From assembly GCA_027483175.1 (NCBI GenBank), contig JAIXVE010000311.1, forward strand, positions 1 through 40,647: 40,647 nucleotides of DNA, in the 5' to 3' direction. Within the stretch, counting starts at the first letter, position 1. Every line of letters starts with the position of its first letter. Below are positions 1-7,839 of the stretch, piece by piece. Source of the stretch: Verrucomicrobiaceae bacterium. GTDB taxonomy: Bacteria > Verrucomicrobiota > Verrucomicrobiia > Verrucomicrobiales > V1-33. A program made the translations under genes and the position numbers. The notes under the pieces are model-generated. The model was not told where the DNA came from and made no database searches. It saw nothing but the letters and a program-made list of their open reading frames with translations.

Positions 1-651
1 ACCCGCACCATCCTCCTCGTCGAACAAGCCCTCGCCTCCGTCCGCTTCTCCCCGCAGGACATCGACCACGTCGCCCTCGTCGGCGGCGGCACCCGCATGC
101 CAGGCGTCCGCCGCATGCTCAAGGATTACTTCGGCACCGAACCCAAAACCTGCGGCAATGTCGACGAGTGCGTCGCCCTCGGTGCCGCCCTCTTCGCCAT
201 GAAAGGCGCAGACGTCGAAGAAGTCTGCAACCACAGCTACGGCACCCTCGCCCTCGTCGAAGACGCTGCCACCGGCGCAGAAACCTACGCCAATACCATC
301 GTCATCCCCAAAAACACGCCCATCCCCTGCGAGCAGAGCCAGACCTACGTCACCTCCGAAGACAACGAAAACCTCATCGAGGTCGAAATCACCCAGGGCG
401 AAGACTCCGACCCCAAATACGTCGACATCATCGGCCGCATCGCCCTCAAAGTCCCTCCCAACCGCCCGGCCGGCTGCGAAGTCACCGTCACCTACCGCTA
501 CGACGAAAATCAGCGCGTCAAAGCCACCGTTCGCGACGAACGCTCCGGCAAAACCACCGAGGTCGCCATCTCCTACGAAGGAGCCGGTGTCCTCAGCGAC
601 AGCGAAGTCGAAGCCCGCCGCGAGGCCTTCGACTCCCTCCGCATCGAGTGA
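1..651 (+). CDS. Hsp70-family chaperone, C-terminal part (5' end outside window)
   Basis: The reading frame is open from base 1 and ends at the TGA at 649-651, giving 216 residues. The start lies left of the window. The segment carries the end of the Hsp70 ATPase domain: LVGGGTRMPGV at about residues 27-37 is the phosphate/adenosine loop, and the following NVDECVALGAALFA segment is the usual last motif of that domain. A beta-sandwich substrate-binding domain follows. The protein stops shortly after it at DSLRIE, so the long helical lid of true DnaK is missing or very short. This makes it a short Hsp70 paralogue rather than housekeeping DnaK. The next gene starts 23 bases downstream on the same strand, so co-transcription is likely. 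Family assignment is firm; the client and role are unknown. Confidence 0.9.
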   Translation, partial: TRTILLVEQALASVRFSPQDIDHVALVGGGTRMPGVRRMLKDYFGTEPKTCGNVDECVALGAALFAMKGADVEEVCNHSYGTLALVEDAATGAETYANTIVIPKNTPIPCEQSQTYVTSEDNENLIEVEITQGEDSDPKYVDIIGRIALKVPPNRPAGCEVTVTYRYDENQRVKATVRDERSGKTTEVAISYEGAGVLSDSEVEARREAFDSLRIE

Positions 652-674
652 ACCGTCCCTCCTGCATCCCTCGC

Positions 675-1043
675 ATGATCGAATTCCTCAAACGCCTCTT
701 CGGGCTCTCCAAGCCCGCCGCTTCCCGGAACCAGCCGACCGGAACCGCTCCGCGTCGCCCCTCCGCCGCACCCGGCCGCTCCAGTGCCCCAGACCCCAAA
801 CCTCAGGGTGCCCGCGAACGCTGGGCCGAAGCCGCCGCCAAACCCATCGACGCCACCGCCTCCCCGGAAGCCCTCTGCGGCATCACCGAAGGCATGTCGC
901 CCCTCGAAATCGATCAGCGGCTCGCCGAACTCCACCGCCGCCACAACCGCGCCGCCACCAGCCTCGACGCCAAACTCCGCGACGAAGCCGCCATCATGCT
1001 CGACGCCATCGCCGCCGTGAAGGAAAAACTCCCTCCCTCCTGA
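675..1043 (+). CDS. small charged hypothetical protein next to the Hsp70 gene
   Basis: This is a 122-residue protein starting at the ATG at 675, 23 bases after the Hsp70 stop. I do not recognise a family. The N-terminus (MIEFLKRLFGL) is a short amphipathic helix that could touch a membrane. A Pro/Ala/Arg-rich linker follows at about residues 15-50. The C-terminal half is predicted helical and charged, with many Glu, Arg and Ala. There is no signal peptide or membrane span. Its tight position behind the Hsp70 gene suggests a co-expressed accessory or co-chaperone role, but that is inference from position only. The frame is open further upstream inside the Hsp70 gene, and I treat that extension as a shadow. 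Confidence 0.55.
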   Translation: MIEFLKRLFGLSKPAASRNQPTGTAPRRPSAAPGRSSAPDPKPQGARERWAEAAAKPIDATASPEALCGITEGMSPLEIDQRLAELHRRHNRAATSLDAKLRDEAAIMLDAIAAVKEKLPPS

Positions 1044-1113
1044 TCTCCCTCCCACCCGACATCCGAGGCATCCTCCATTGATTCACCCCCGTTTCCCGTT
1101 TAACACTCTCCGC

Positions 1114-1983
1114 ATGAAAGCTTCCCTCCTCCTTTCCGCCGGCCTGACGCTCTCGTTCCTGCCCAACCTCGGCGCTCAGGTGACCAATCCCGCCAAACCT
1201 GCCGCTCCAGCCGGCAGCGCCAAACTCCAGCTCGACGCCGGCGGCACCGAAGAAGAAGCCCCGCTCAAACTCGACGCGCCACCCGACGCCCCGGCACCAG
1301 CCGCCGCTCCCGCTGCCCCACAGCCGCCCCCCAATATCCAGATCCCCGGCCTCGAAAAACTCTCCGCCGCTCAACGCACCGCCGTCATCAAGGACCTCGG
1401 CGACGTCGGCACCTACATCCGCGGCGTCCGCTGGCAGGAAGCACTCGAAAAACTCACCGAAATCGCCAAAATCACCGGCCCGTCCCACTACGTCGAAAAT
1501 CTCCGCGGCGCCGTCTTCACCCGCATGCGCGACTTCAAATCCGCCCGCGAACACTTCACCAAAGCCGCCGAACTCTCCAAAGGCATCGCCGGCGAATTGT
1601 TCCACCCGCGCTTCAATCTCGCCGAAATCAGCTTCGTCGAAAAAGACTGGGACGCCGCCCGCTCCGGCTTCCAGGCCCTCCTCAAGGAAAAGGCCACCAC
1701 CGACAAGTCCAGCATCACGCTCATGAATTTCAAAATCATGATCTGTGACTTCCAGCAGAAGAAAACCGCCGACGCCGAGGCCATCCTCAAAACCTTCGAC
1801 CAGTACGACGACGTCACCCCGGCCTTCTACTTCGCCCAGGCCGCCCAATGCTTCGTCAATGAAAAGAAGGAAGAAGCCGCCGAATGGCTCGACTCCGCCA
1901 AGAAAATCTACCCCGCTGAACTCAACGAGGTCTACAACGATTCCCTCGTCGAGGTCGGCTGGCTCGAAACGCTCGGTCAGTAA
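1114..1983 (+). CDS. exported tetratricopeptide-repeat protein
   Basis: The protein has 289 residues. The ATG at 1114 was chosen because it begins a clean signal peptide (MKASLLLSAGLTLSFLP, with likely cleavage after LGAQ near residue 22). A TTG further upstream would put non-signal residues in front. A Pro/Ala-rich linker occupies about residues 30-75. Helical hairpin repeats of TPR type follow, for example WQEALEKLTEIAKI, SAREHFTKAAEL and DAEAILKTFDQYD. TPR proteins are scaffolds; a periplasmic or outer-envelope site is inferred from the signal peptide. The hydantoinase gene begins 5 to 44 bases downstream depending on its start, so the two probably share a transcript. The partner is unknown. 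Confidence 0.75.
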   Translation: MKASLLLSAGLTLSFLPNLGAQVTNPAKPAAPAGSAKLQLDAGGTEEEAPLKLDAPPDAPAPAAAPAAPQPPPNIQIPGLEKLSAAQRTAVIKDLGDVGTYIRGVRWQEALEKLTEIAKITGPSHYVENLRGAVFTRMRDFKSAREHFTKAAELSKGIAGELFHPRFNLAEISFVEKDWDAARSGFQALLKEKATTDKSSITLMNFKIMICDFQQKKTADAEAILKTFDQYDDVTPAFYFAQAAQCFVNEKKEEAAEWLDSAKKIYPAELNEVYNDSLVEVGWLETLGQ

Positions 1984-2027
1984 GGCCCATGACGGCTCCG
2001 CGCCGCGCCACCGCGGCTCCGTCCGCC

Positions 2028-5000
2028 ATGTCTGAACCCCAGCAACCGTCGCCATGGAGGCTCGCCGCCGACCGCGGCGGCACCTTCACCGACTGCGCCG
2101 CCGTTTCTCCGACAGGAGAATTCAAACGCTGCAAGGTCCTCTCCTCAGGCATCCTCCGCGCCCGAGTCGCCGCCCTCACCGGCCCGCAATCCTGTCGACC
2201 CGACCGCCCATGGGACGTCCCGGACGGTTGCTTCGTCGGCTGGGCCATCCGCTTCGCTGATGGTGCCCCGGCCACCATAACAAGCTGGCAGAACGGCACC
2301 CTCTCATGGGACCGCTCAGACCTCACGCCCGCCCCCGGCGACGTCCTCGAACTCTCCACCGGTGAACCCGCCCCAGTCGTCGGAGCACGCCTGCTCACCG
2401 GCACGCCCCTCGGATCGGCCTTCCCATCCATGGAATACCGGCTCGCCACCACGCTCGCCACGAACGCTCTCCTCGAAGGCACCAGCGCCCGCCCCGTCCT
2501 CTTCATCACCGCCGGATTCCCCGATCTCCTCATCATCGGCGACCAGCGCCGCGCCGATCTCTTCGCCCTCGGCCACCACCGCGACGCCCCGCTCCACGGC
2601 GAGGTCGTCGAGGTCGCCGAACGTCTCGACGCCAGCGGCAAGGTCCTCGTGCCCCTCGACCGCGACGCCCTTGCTAGCAAAGCCGCTGCGCTCGCCGCCG
2701 CCGGCTGCCGCACCGCCGCCATCGCCCTCGTCCACAGCGATGTGAATCCCGCGCACGAACGCGCCGTCGCCGCCATTCTCCAATCCGCCGGATTCACCGC
2801 CATCTCCATCAGCAGTGAACTCGCCCCAGTCATCCGCCTCCTGCCGCGCGCCCAGACCGCCGTCGTCAACGCCGCCCTCGCCCCCGTCATGGCCCGCTTC
2901 GTCGCCGATATCCGCCGCGCCATGGGCCCTGACGTCTCACTGCGTTTCCTCACCAGCGCCGGTGGCCTCGCTCCCGCCGACTCCTTCCGGCCCTGCGATA
3001 GTCTCCTCAGCGGTCCCGCCGGCGGGGTCGCCGGAGCCGCCGCCCTCGCCAACTCCTGCCGCGAACCCCGCGTCCTCACCCTCGACATGGGCGGCACCAG
3101 CACCGATGTCGCCCGCTCGGAAGGCCGCCCGATCTATCAATTCGAACAGCGCACCGGCCGCTCCGTCATCCTCGCCCCGGCCCTCAGCATCGAAACCGTC
3201 GCCGCCGGCGGTGGCTCCATCTGCGATGTCACCGCCGAAGGCCTCACCGTTGGCCCCCGCAGCGCCGGAGCCAACCCCGGCCCCGCCTGCTACGGCCGCG
3301 GCGGCCCGCTCACCCTCACCGATGTCAATCTCCTCCTCGGTCGGCTCGACCCGGACAGGGCAGGGCTCCCGCTCGACCCCGAACCCGCCCGGCTCCGACT
3401 AGCCGAATTGCGCGCCAGCATGGCCGCCCACGGTCTCCCGCCCGCGCCCTCCGACGAAGCCCTCCTCCGCGGTCTCCTCGATGTCGCCGTCTCCCGCATG
3501 GCCGAAGCCGTCCGCCGGATCTCCGTCCGCGACGGCTGCGATCCCGCCGAGTACTCGCTCGTCGCCTTCGGTGGCGCCGGTCCGCAGCACGCCTGCGCCG
3601 TCGCTGACCAGTTAGGCATCCGGCGCGTCCTCGTCTCCCGCCACGCCGGGCTGCTCTCCGCCTGCGGTGCCCTCTCCGCTTCCCGCGAGGCCTTCGCCGT
3701 CCGCCAGATTCTCCAGCCGCTTCAGGATTCCCTGACTCTAGCCGATCAAGCTCTCGCCGATCTCCGCGCCGAAGCGCTCGCCAGTCTCGCCGCCCCCGGC
3801 TCCGCCACCTGCTTCGCGCAACTTCGCCTCGCCGGGCAGGATTCCGCCCTCACCATCCCCATCACCGCCGCCGCCGATTGCGCCCCGGCCTTCACCGCGG
3901 AATACACGCGCCTCTACGGCTCGCCGCCCCCATCCGGCCGCGCTGTCGAACTCGTCAGTCTCCGCGCCGCTGCCGCCACATTGCCCACGCCGCTGCCGCC
4001 CGAATCCTTCGCCGCCGCTCCCGTCCGCCCCGGACCCGACATCATTCAGGACGGCTTCAGCACGCTCGTCATCGAACCCGGCTGGGAAGCCCGCAAGGGC
4101 TCCGCCGGATCATGGCAGCTCACCCGATCCGCTAACGATTCCCCCGCCGCCAGCCCGGAAGCCGAAGCCGCCGCCGCCGAATTGTTCCGCGCCCGTCTCC
4201 AGGGCATCGCCGATGCCATGGGCGAACTGCTCCGCCGCACCGCCGTCTCCACCAACGTCAAGGAACGGCTCGATTACTCCTGCGCCGTCCTCGACGCCGC
4301 CGGCCGTCTCGTCGTCAACGCCCCGCACATCCCCGTCCACCTCGGCGCCCTCGGCGAATGCGTCCGCCGCACCGCCGCCCTCCTCTCCCCGCAGCCCGGC
4401 GACATCTTCATCACCAACGACCCCGCCTGCGGCGGTTCCCACCTCCCGGATGTCACCGTCATCTGCCCGGTCTTCACCACCGACGGCACCCTCGCAGGCT
4501 ACACCGCCAACCGCGCCCATCACGCCGAAATCGGCGGCATCACTCCCGGTTCAATGCCGCCCGCCGCGCGCTCGCTCGCCGAAGAAGGCGTTGTCATCCC
4601 GCCGCAGCGACTAACCGAATCCACCATCGCCGATCTGCTCCGCCACCACCCGTGGCCGTCACGCGCCATCCCCGACAATCTCGCCGACCTCCGCGCCCAG
4701 GTCGCCGCCGCCCGCCACGGAGCCGCCTCTTTCCTCGACCTCTGTTCCCAACACGGTCTACCCGCCGCCACCCGCCGTCTCCACGACATCACCTCCGCCG
4801 CCGCCCGCGCCATGGCCCGCCGTCTCGCGGCGTTCCCAGAGGGCAGGGAATGGCACGCCGCCAGCACCATGGACGACGGCACGCCCCTCTGCGTCCGCCT
4901 AACGATCCACCGCGGCCGTCTCTCCGTCGACTTCTCCGGCAGCGGCCCGGTCCACCCCGGCAACCGCAACGCCACTCCCGCCATCGTCCGCAGCGCTCTC

Positions 5001-5678
5001 CTCTACGTCCTCCGTCTCTGGATCGGTGAACCGCTCCCGCTCAACGAGGGGCTCTTCGATCCCGTCGATCTCATCCTCCCTGAAGGTCTCCTCAATCCTC
5101 CCTTCGCTCCCGATCCCGCCGCTTCCCCAGCCGTCGTCGGCGGCAATGTCGAAACCAGTCAGCGGGTCGTCGAACTCCTCATCACCGCCCTCGGCCTCGA
5201 AGCCGCCAGTCAGGGCACCATGAACAATGTCATCTTCGGCAACGCCTCCTTCGGCCACTACGAAACCATCGGCGGCGGCACCGGCGCTGGCCCCGCCTAC
5301 GACGGTCTCGACGGGGTCCACTCGCACATGACCAACACCGCCATCACCGACGTCGAAATCATCGAACGCCGCTACCCGGTCCGCATCTCCGCCTTCAAAC
5401 TCCGTCACGGCTCCGGCGGCACCGGTCTCCATCGCGGCGGCGATGGCCTCATCCGGTCATGGCACTTCCTCGCGCCCCTGACCGTCTCGCTCCTAACCGA
5501 ACACCGCACCTCCGGCCCTCAAGGCCTCCACGGCGGCACCGACGGCGCACCCGGCCGTCAGTGGCTCACCCGCGCCGACGGTCACATCGAACTTCTCCCA
5601 GCCACCACCGCCGTTCTCGTCCAGCCCGGCGATACCCTCACCATGGAAACCCCCGGCGGCGGCGCGTGGGGCGTCTGA
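2028..5678 (+). CDS. fused hydantoinase A/B (5-oxoprolinase-type) enzyme
   Basis: This single 1216-residue chain joins the HyuA-like and HyuB-like subunits, the architecture of eukaryotic OPLAH and some bacterial 5-oxoprolinases. The family performs ATP-dependent ring opening of 5-oxo-L-proline, hydantoins or related cyclic amides. The N-terminal half carries the acetate-kinase/Hsp70-type phosphate loops DRGGTFTD (about residue 17) and LDMGGTSTDV, plus FGGAGPQHACA. The C-terminal half has the HyuB signatures GTMNNVIFGN and GGGTGAGPAYDG, followed by HMTNT. The start at 2028 was chosen because it sits close to the first ATPase motif; an in-frame ATG at 1989 would add a low-complexity Ala/Arg/Pro leader. 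Substrate cannot be told from sequence. It ends 4 bases before the end of the opposing gene. Confidence 0.88.
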   Translation: MSEPQQPSPWRLAADRGGTFTDCAAVSPTGEFKRCKVLSSGILRARVAALTGPQSCRPDRPWDVPDGCFVGWAIRFADGAPATITSWQNGTLSWDRSDLTPAPGDVLELSTGEPAPVVGARLLTGTPLGSAFPSMEYRLATTLATNALLEGTSARPVLFITAGFPDLLIIGDQRRADLFALGHHRDAPLHGEVVEVAERLDASGKVLVPLDRDALASKAAALAAAGCRTAAIALVHSDVNPAHERAVAAILQSAGFTAISISSELAPVIRLLPRAQTAVVNAALAPVMARFVADIRRAMGPDVSLRFLTSAGGLAPADSFRPCDSLLSGPAGGVAGAAALANSCREPRVLTLDMGGTSTDVARSEGRPIYQFEQRTGRSVILAPALSIETVAAGGGSICDVTAEGLTVGPRSAGANPGPACYGRGGPLTLTDVNLLLGRLDPDRAGLPLDPEPARLRLAELRASMAAHGLPPAPSDEALLRGLLDVAVSRMAEAVRRISVRDGCDPAEYSLVAFGGAGPQHACAVADQLGIRRVLVSRHAGLLSACGALSASREAFAVRQILQPLQDSLTLADQALADLRAEALASLAAPGSATCFAQLRLAGQDSALTIPITAAADCAPAFTAEYTRLYGSPPPSGRAVELVSLRAAAATLPTPLPPESFAAAPVRPGPDIIQDGFSTLVIEPGWEARKGSAGSWQLTRSANDSPAASPEAEAAAAELFRARLQGIADAMGELLRRTAVSTNVKERLDYSCAVLDAAGRLVVNAPHIPVHLGALGECVRRTAALLSPQPGDIFITNDPACGGSHLPDVTVICPVFTTDGTLAGYTANRAHHAEIGGITPGSMPPAARSLAEEGVVIPPQRLTESTIADLLRHHPWPSRAIPDNLADLRAQVAAARHGAASFLDLCSQHGLPAATRRLHDITSAAARAMARRLAAFPEGREWHAASTMDDGTPLCVRLTIHRGRLSVDFSGSGPVHPGNRNATPAIVRSALLYVLRLWIGEPLPLNEGLFDPVDLILPEGLLNPPFAPDPAASPAVVGGNVETSQRVVELLITALGLEAASQGTMNNVIFGNASFGHYETIGGGTGAGPAYDGLDGVHSHMTNTAITDVEIIERRYPVRISAFKLRHGSGGTGLHRGGDGLIRSWHFLAPLTVSLLTEHRTSGPQGLHGGTDGAPGRQWLTRADGHIELLPATTAVLVQPGDTLTMETPGGGAWGV

Positions 5679-5682
5679 TCTC

Positions 5683-7647
5683 TCACGGTGTCTCCGCAGG
5701 CACCGGCACCGGCGCACTGCTCCGCTTCGCCTCCGCCATGCAGTAGTTGATCTTCGCCTGCAGTTCCATCCTGTCTAACGACTCCCGAGGATACCGGTGC
5801 ATCGCCGCCACAAAGTGAGGCAGCGCTTCCGCCGGCCGCTTCGTGAACACAAGGTGGTCGCCATACTTGTGGTGCACTTCCCGCGACCCATTCCCCCAGC
5901 GCAGCGCCGTCTCAAACCACCGCCCCGCTTCCTCATACCGCTGCAGCGCATCGCACGACCTCCCCAGCCACATCGCCATGTACGGATGCGGTGGATAAAG
6001 CCGGATGCCCTGCTCGAAATGCTCGATCGCCTTCTCCACATACTGACGGCTGATCGCCGGCATCTCGTCCGCCGCCTTCAGATCCGTCATCCCCCAATAG
6101 AAGTAAATATTCGGATCCTCAGGGTTCGCCTCCGCCGCCTTCGCAAATCCCGCCGCCGCCTGCAGATAACCCCCAAGGCCATCCGCACGCGAGAACACAT
6201 TCACCGACCGCCGGAAATGATAGTCGCCCACCGCCCGGTGCGGCGCAGACACCAGCAGCATCAGCGCCACCGCCGCCGTCCCTAGCAGCGCCAACCCACC
6301 CGCCGCCCGCTGCCCGCGTTCGCCAGCCGCGCCCGACTGCCGTTCATCAGGTTCCCCCGGATTCGCCAGAATCCCCAGCAGCATCGCCGCCGTCACCACA
6401 TTCACTCCCACGTGCATCTGAAAATCCCCCGCACAGTGCACCGCAAACGCACACAATCCCGCCAGCGCCCCCACCACCAGCGACCCGCGGTAATCCGGAA
6501 ACAACCCGCGGTGCATCCGCTCATGCCCGGTCTCCCCTAGCAGAAAACTCAGCGCGTTCCACGCATGCGCCAGCAGCATCACCACCACCAGCACCAGCCC
6601 GATCATCCCGTAATCCGCCAGCACCTGCAGCCAGTCATTGTGCGCAAACACCGCGTCAATCTCCGTGTCGCTCCAGAAAACCCAGTTCGTCTTCAAGTCC
6701 CGGAAGTACCGCTCATAATACTCATACGACCGCGCCCCGGTCCCCGTGATCGGACTCAACTGCCATTGCTCGATCGCCCGTTCCCACATCCCCCCGCGCC
6801 CATTCAGATTCTCAAACACCCGGCCCTCGCCGAACTTCGCCTCCAGCACCCGCAGCGCCACCACGCCGCCACCCGCTCCCAGCAGCAGCAACCCCGTCAG
6901 CACCGCCATGCCCGCCCGACTGTTCGTCCGCCGCCCCGTCGACCGCCCCGCCCGCAGCACAAACAACATCCCCGCCAGCGCCACCACACCCACCCCGAAC
7001 GCCAGCCCGCCACGGCTCGTCGACATCACCACACACGTCACCGCCGCCGCAAACACGATCCAGCACACCATCCGCACAAAACTGTGCACCCGGGAAAAAC
7101 ACGCGAGCGCCAGCAGCGGAAACGCCGCCAGTTCCATGAACCCGCACAGGTGATTCGAATTCGGAAACAACCCGCCGAACACCGCATCCTGCACCGGCCG
7201 CCGCTGCCCGATGAACCACAGCGGATTCGCCGACGCATGCCCCGCCCACTGATACAACCCCAGCCCGAGATTCAGCATGATCAAGGCCCCCCACACGCTC
7301 ACCACCGAAAACCGCTGCCACGGCCGATCAAACCGCACCGCCATCAGATAATACGCCACCGCCCCGGTCCCCGCAAAATACACGTCCTCCAGCGCCAGCG
7401 CCCGAACCCCGTGCGTCAGCGCCCGAAACCCGATCCACCCCGCAAACACCAGCATCGCCCCCGCAGGCACCGTCGCCAGTCGCCCCCGAATCCCCCAACC
7501 CGCCGTCGCCACCACCAAGACCGCCGACGCCCAGATCAGCGGCGCTCCCAGCCACATCGGCGCCATCACCGTCCAGGTGCCGAACACCCCGGTCAGCAGC
7601 ACCCCGGCAAGAAAAAGAAAGAAGGCAATGGATTCAAATGCACGCAT
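5683..7647 (-). CDS. O-antigen ligase/polymerase-like membrane protein with C-terminal TPRs
   Basis: The protein has 654 residues. The start at 7647 (MRAFESIAFFLFLAG) begins directly with a membrane segment; the longer frame adds 19 unlikely residues. About ten or more hydrophobic segments fill residues 5-470. The Wzy_C/WaaL-like core includes STSRGGLAFG, GRGGMWERAIEQW, GTGARSYEYY and AHNDWLQVLADYG, the last being a typical periplasmic-loop motif of O-antigen ligases. After the final membrane span, residues about 510-640 contain TPR units (for example NPEDPNIYFYWGMTDL and AGRWFETALRWG). Such proteins ligate or polymerise glycans on lipid carriers at the periplasmic face of the inner membrane. 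No glycosyltransferase genes lie nearby, so it is an orphan here. It converges tail to tail with the hydantoinase gene, 4 bases apart. Confidence 0.82.
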   Translation of the reverse strand: MRAFESIAFFLFLAGVLLTGVFGTWTVMAPMWLGAPLIWASAVLVVATAGWGIRGRLATVPAGAMLVFAGWIGFRALTHGVRALALEDVYFAGTGAVAYYLMAVRFDRPWQRFSVVSVWGALIMLNLGLGLYQWAGHASANPLWFIGQRRPVQDAVFGGLFPNSNHLCGFMELAAFPLLALACFSRVHSFVRMVCWIVFAAAVTCVVMSTSRGGLAFGVGVVALAGMLFVLRAGRSTGRRTNSRAGMAVLTGLLLLGAGGGVVALRVLEAKFGEGRVFENLNGRGGMWERAIEQWQLSPITGTGARSYEYYERYFRDLKTNWVFWSDTEIDAVFAHNDWLQVLADYGMIGLVLVVVMLLAHAWNALSFLLGETGHERMHRGLFPDYRGSLVVGALAGLCAFAVHCAGDFQMHVGVNVVTAAMLLGILANPGEPDERQSGAAGERGQRAAGGLALLGTAAVALMLLVSAPHRAVGDYHFRRSVNVFSRADGLGGYLQAAAGFAKAAEANPEDPNIYFYWGMTDLKAADEMPAISRQYVEKAIEHFEQGIRLYPPHPYMAMWLGRSCDALQRYEEAGRWFETALRWGNGSREVHHKYGDHLVFTKRPAEALPHFVAAMHRYPRESLDRMELQAKINYCMAEAKRSSAPVPVPAETP

Positions 7648-7712
7648 GCAAACCCACCCTAATGGCTCCCAGCCACCGCAGCAAGCACGTCCGAACCTGT
7701 GCAACTCCCGGT

Positions 7713-7740
7713 TTGACTCGCCCGCGCCTGTGCATAACTT
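7713..7740 (+). promoter_or_regulatory. possible sigma-70 promoter for ppdK
   Basis: The intergenic stretch between the divergent membrane-protein gene and ppdK contains TTGACT at 7713-7718. After 16 bases comes TAACTT at 7735-7740, about 100 bases before the ppdK start. The -35 match is good and the -10 match weak. Promoter consensus in this phylum is poorly known, so this is only a candidate. Confidence 0.25.
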
Positions 7741-7839
7741 CCGCCCCTCTTTCCCGGACCGGGGTGATCCGTGCCTGTTCTCTACGGCCCAGTCTCGCCG
7801 TCCGTTTCTACACCAACCATAAACAAACTAGCACACATC

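Noticed and set aside
7729-7741. TGTGCATAA near 7731 considered as a DnaA box
   Set aside because: It is a single site with one mismatch, inside the ppdK promoter region and 10 kb from the skew switch; probably chance or part of a promoter.
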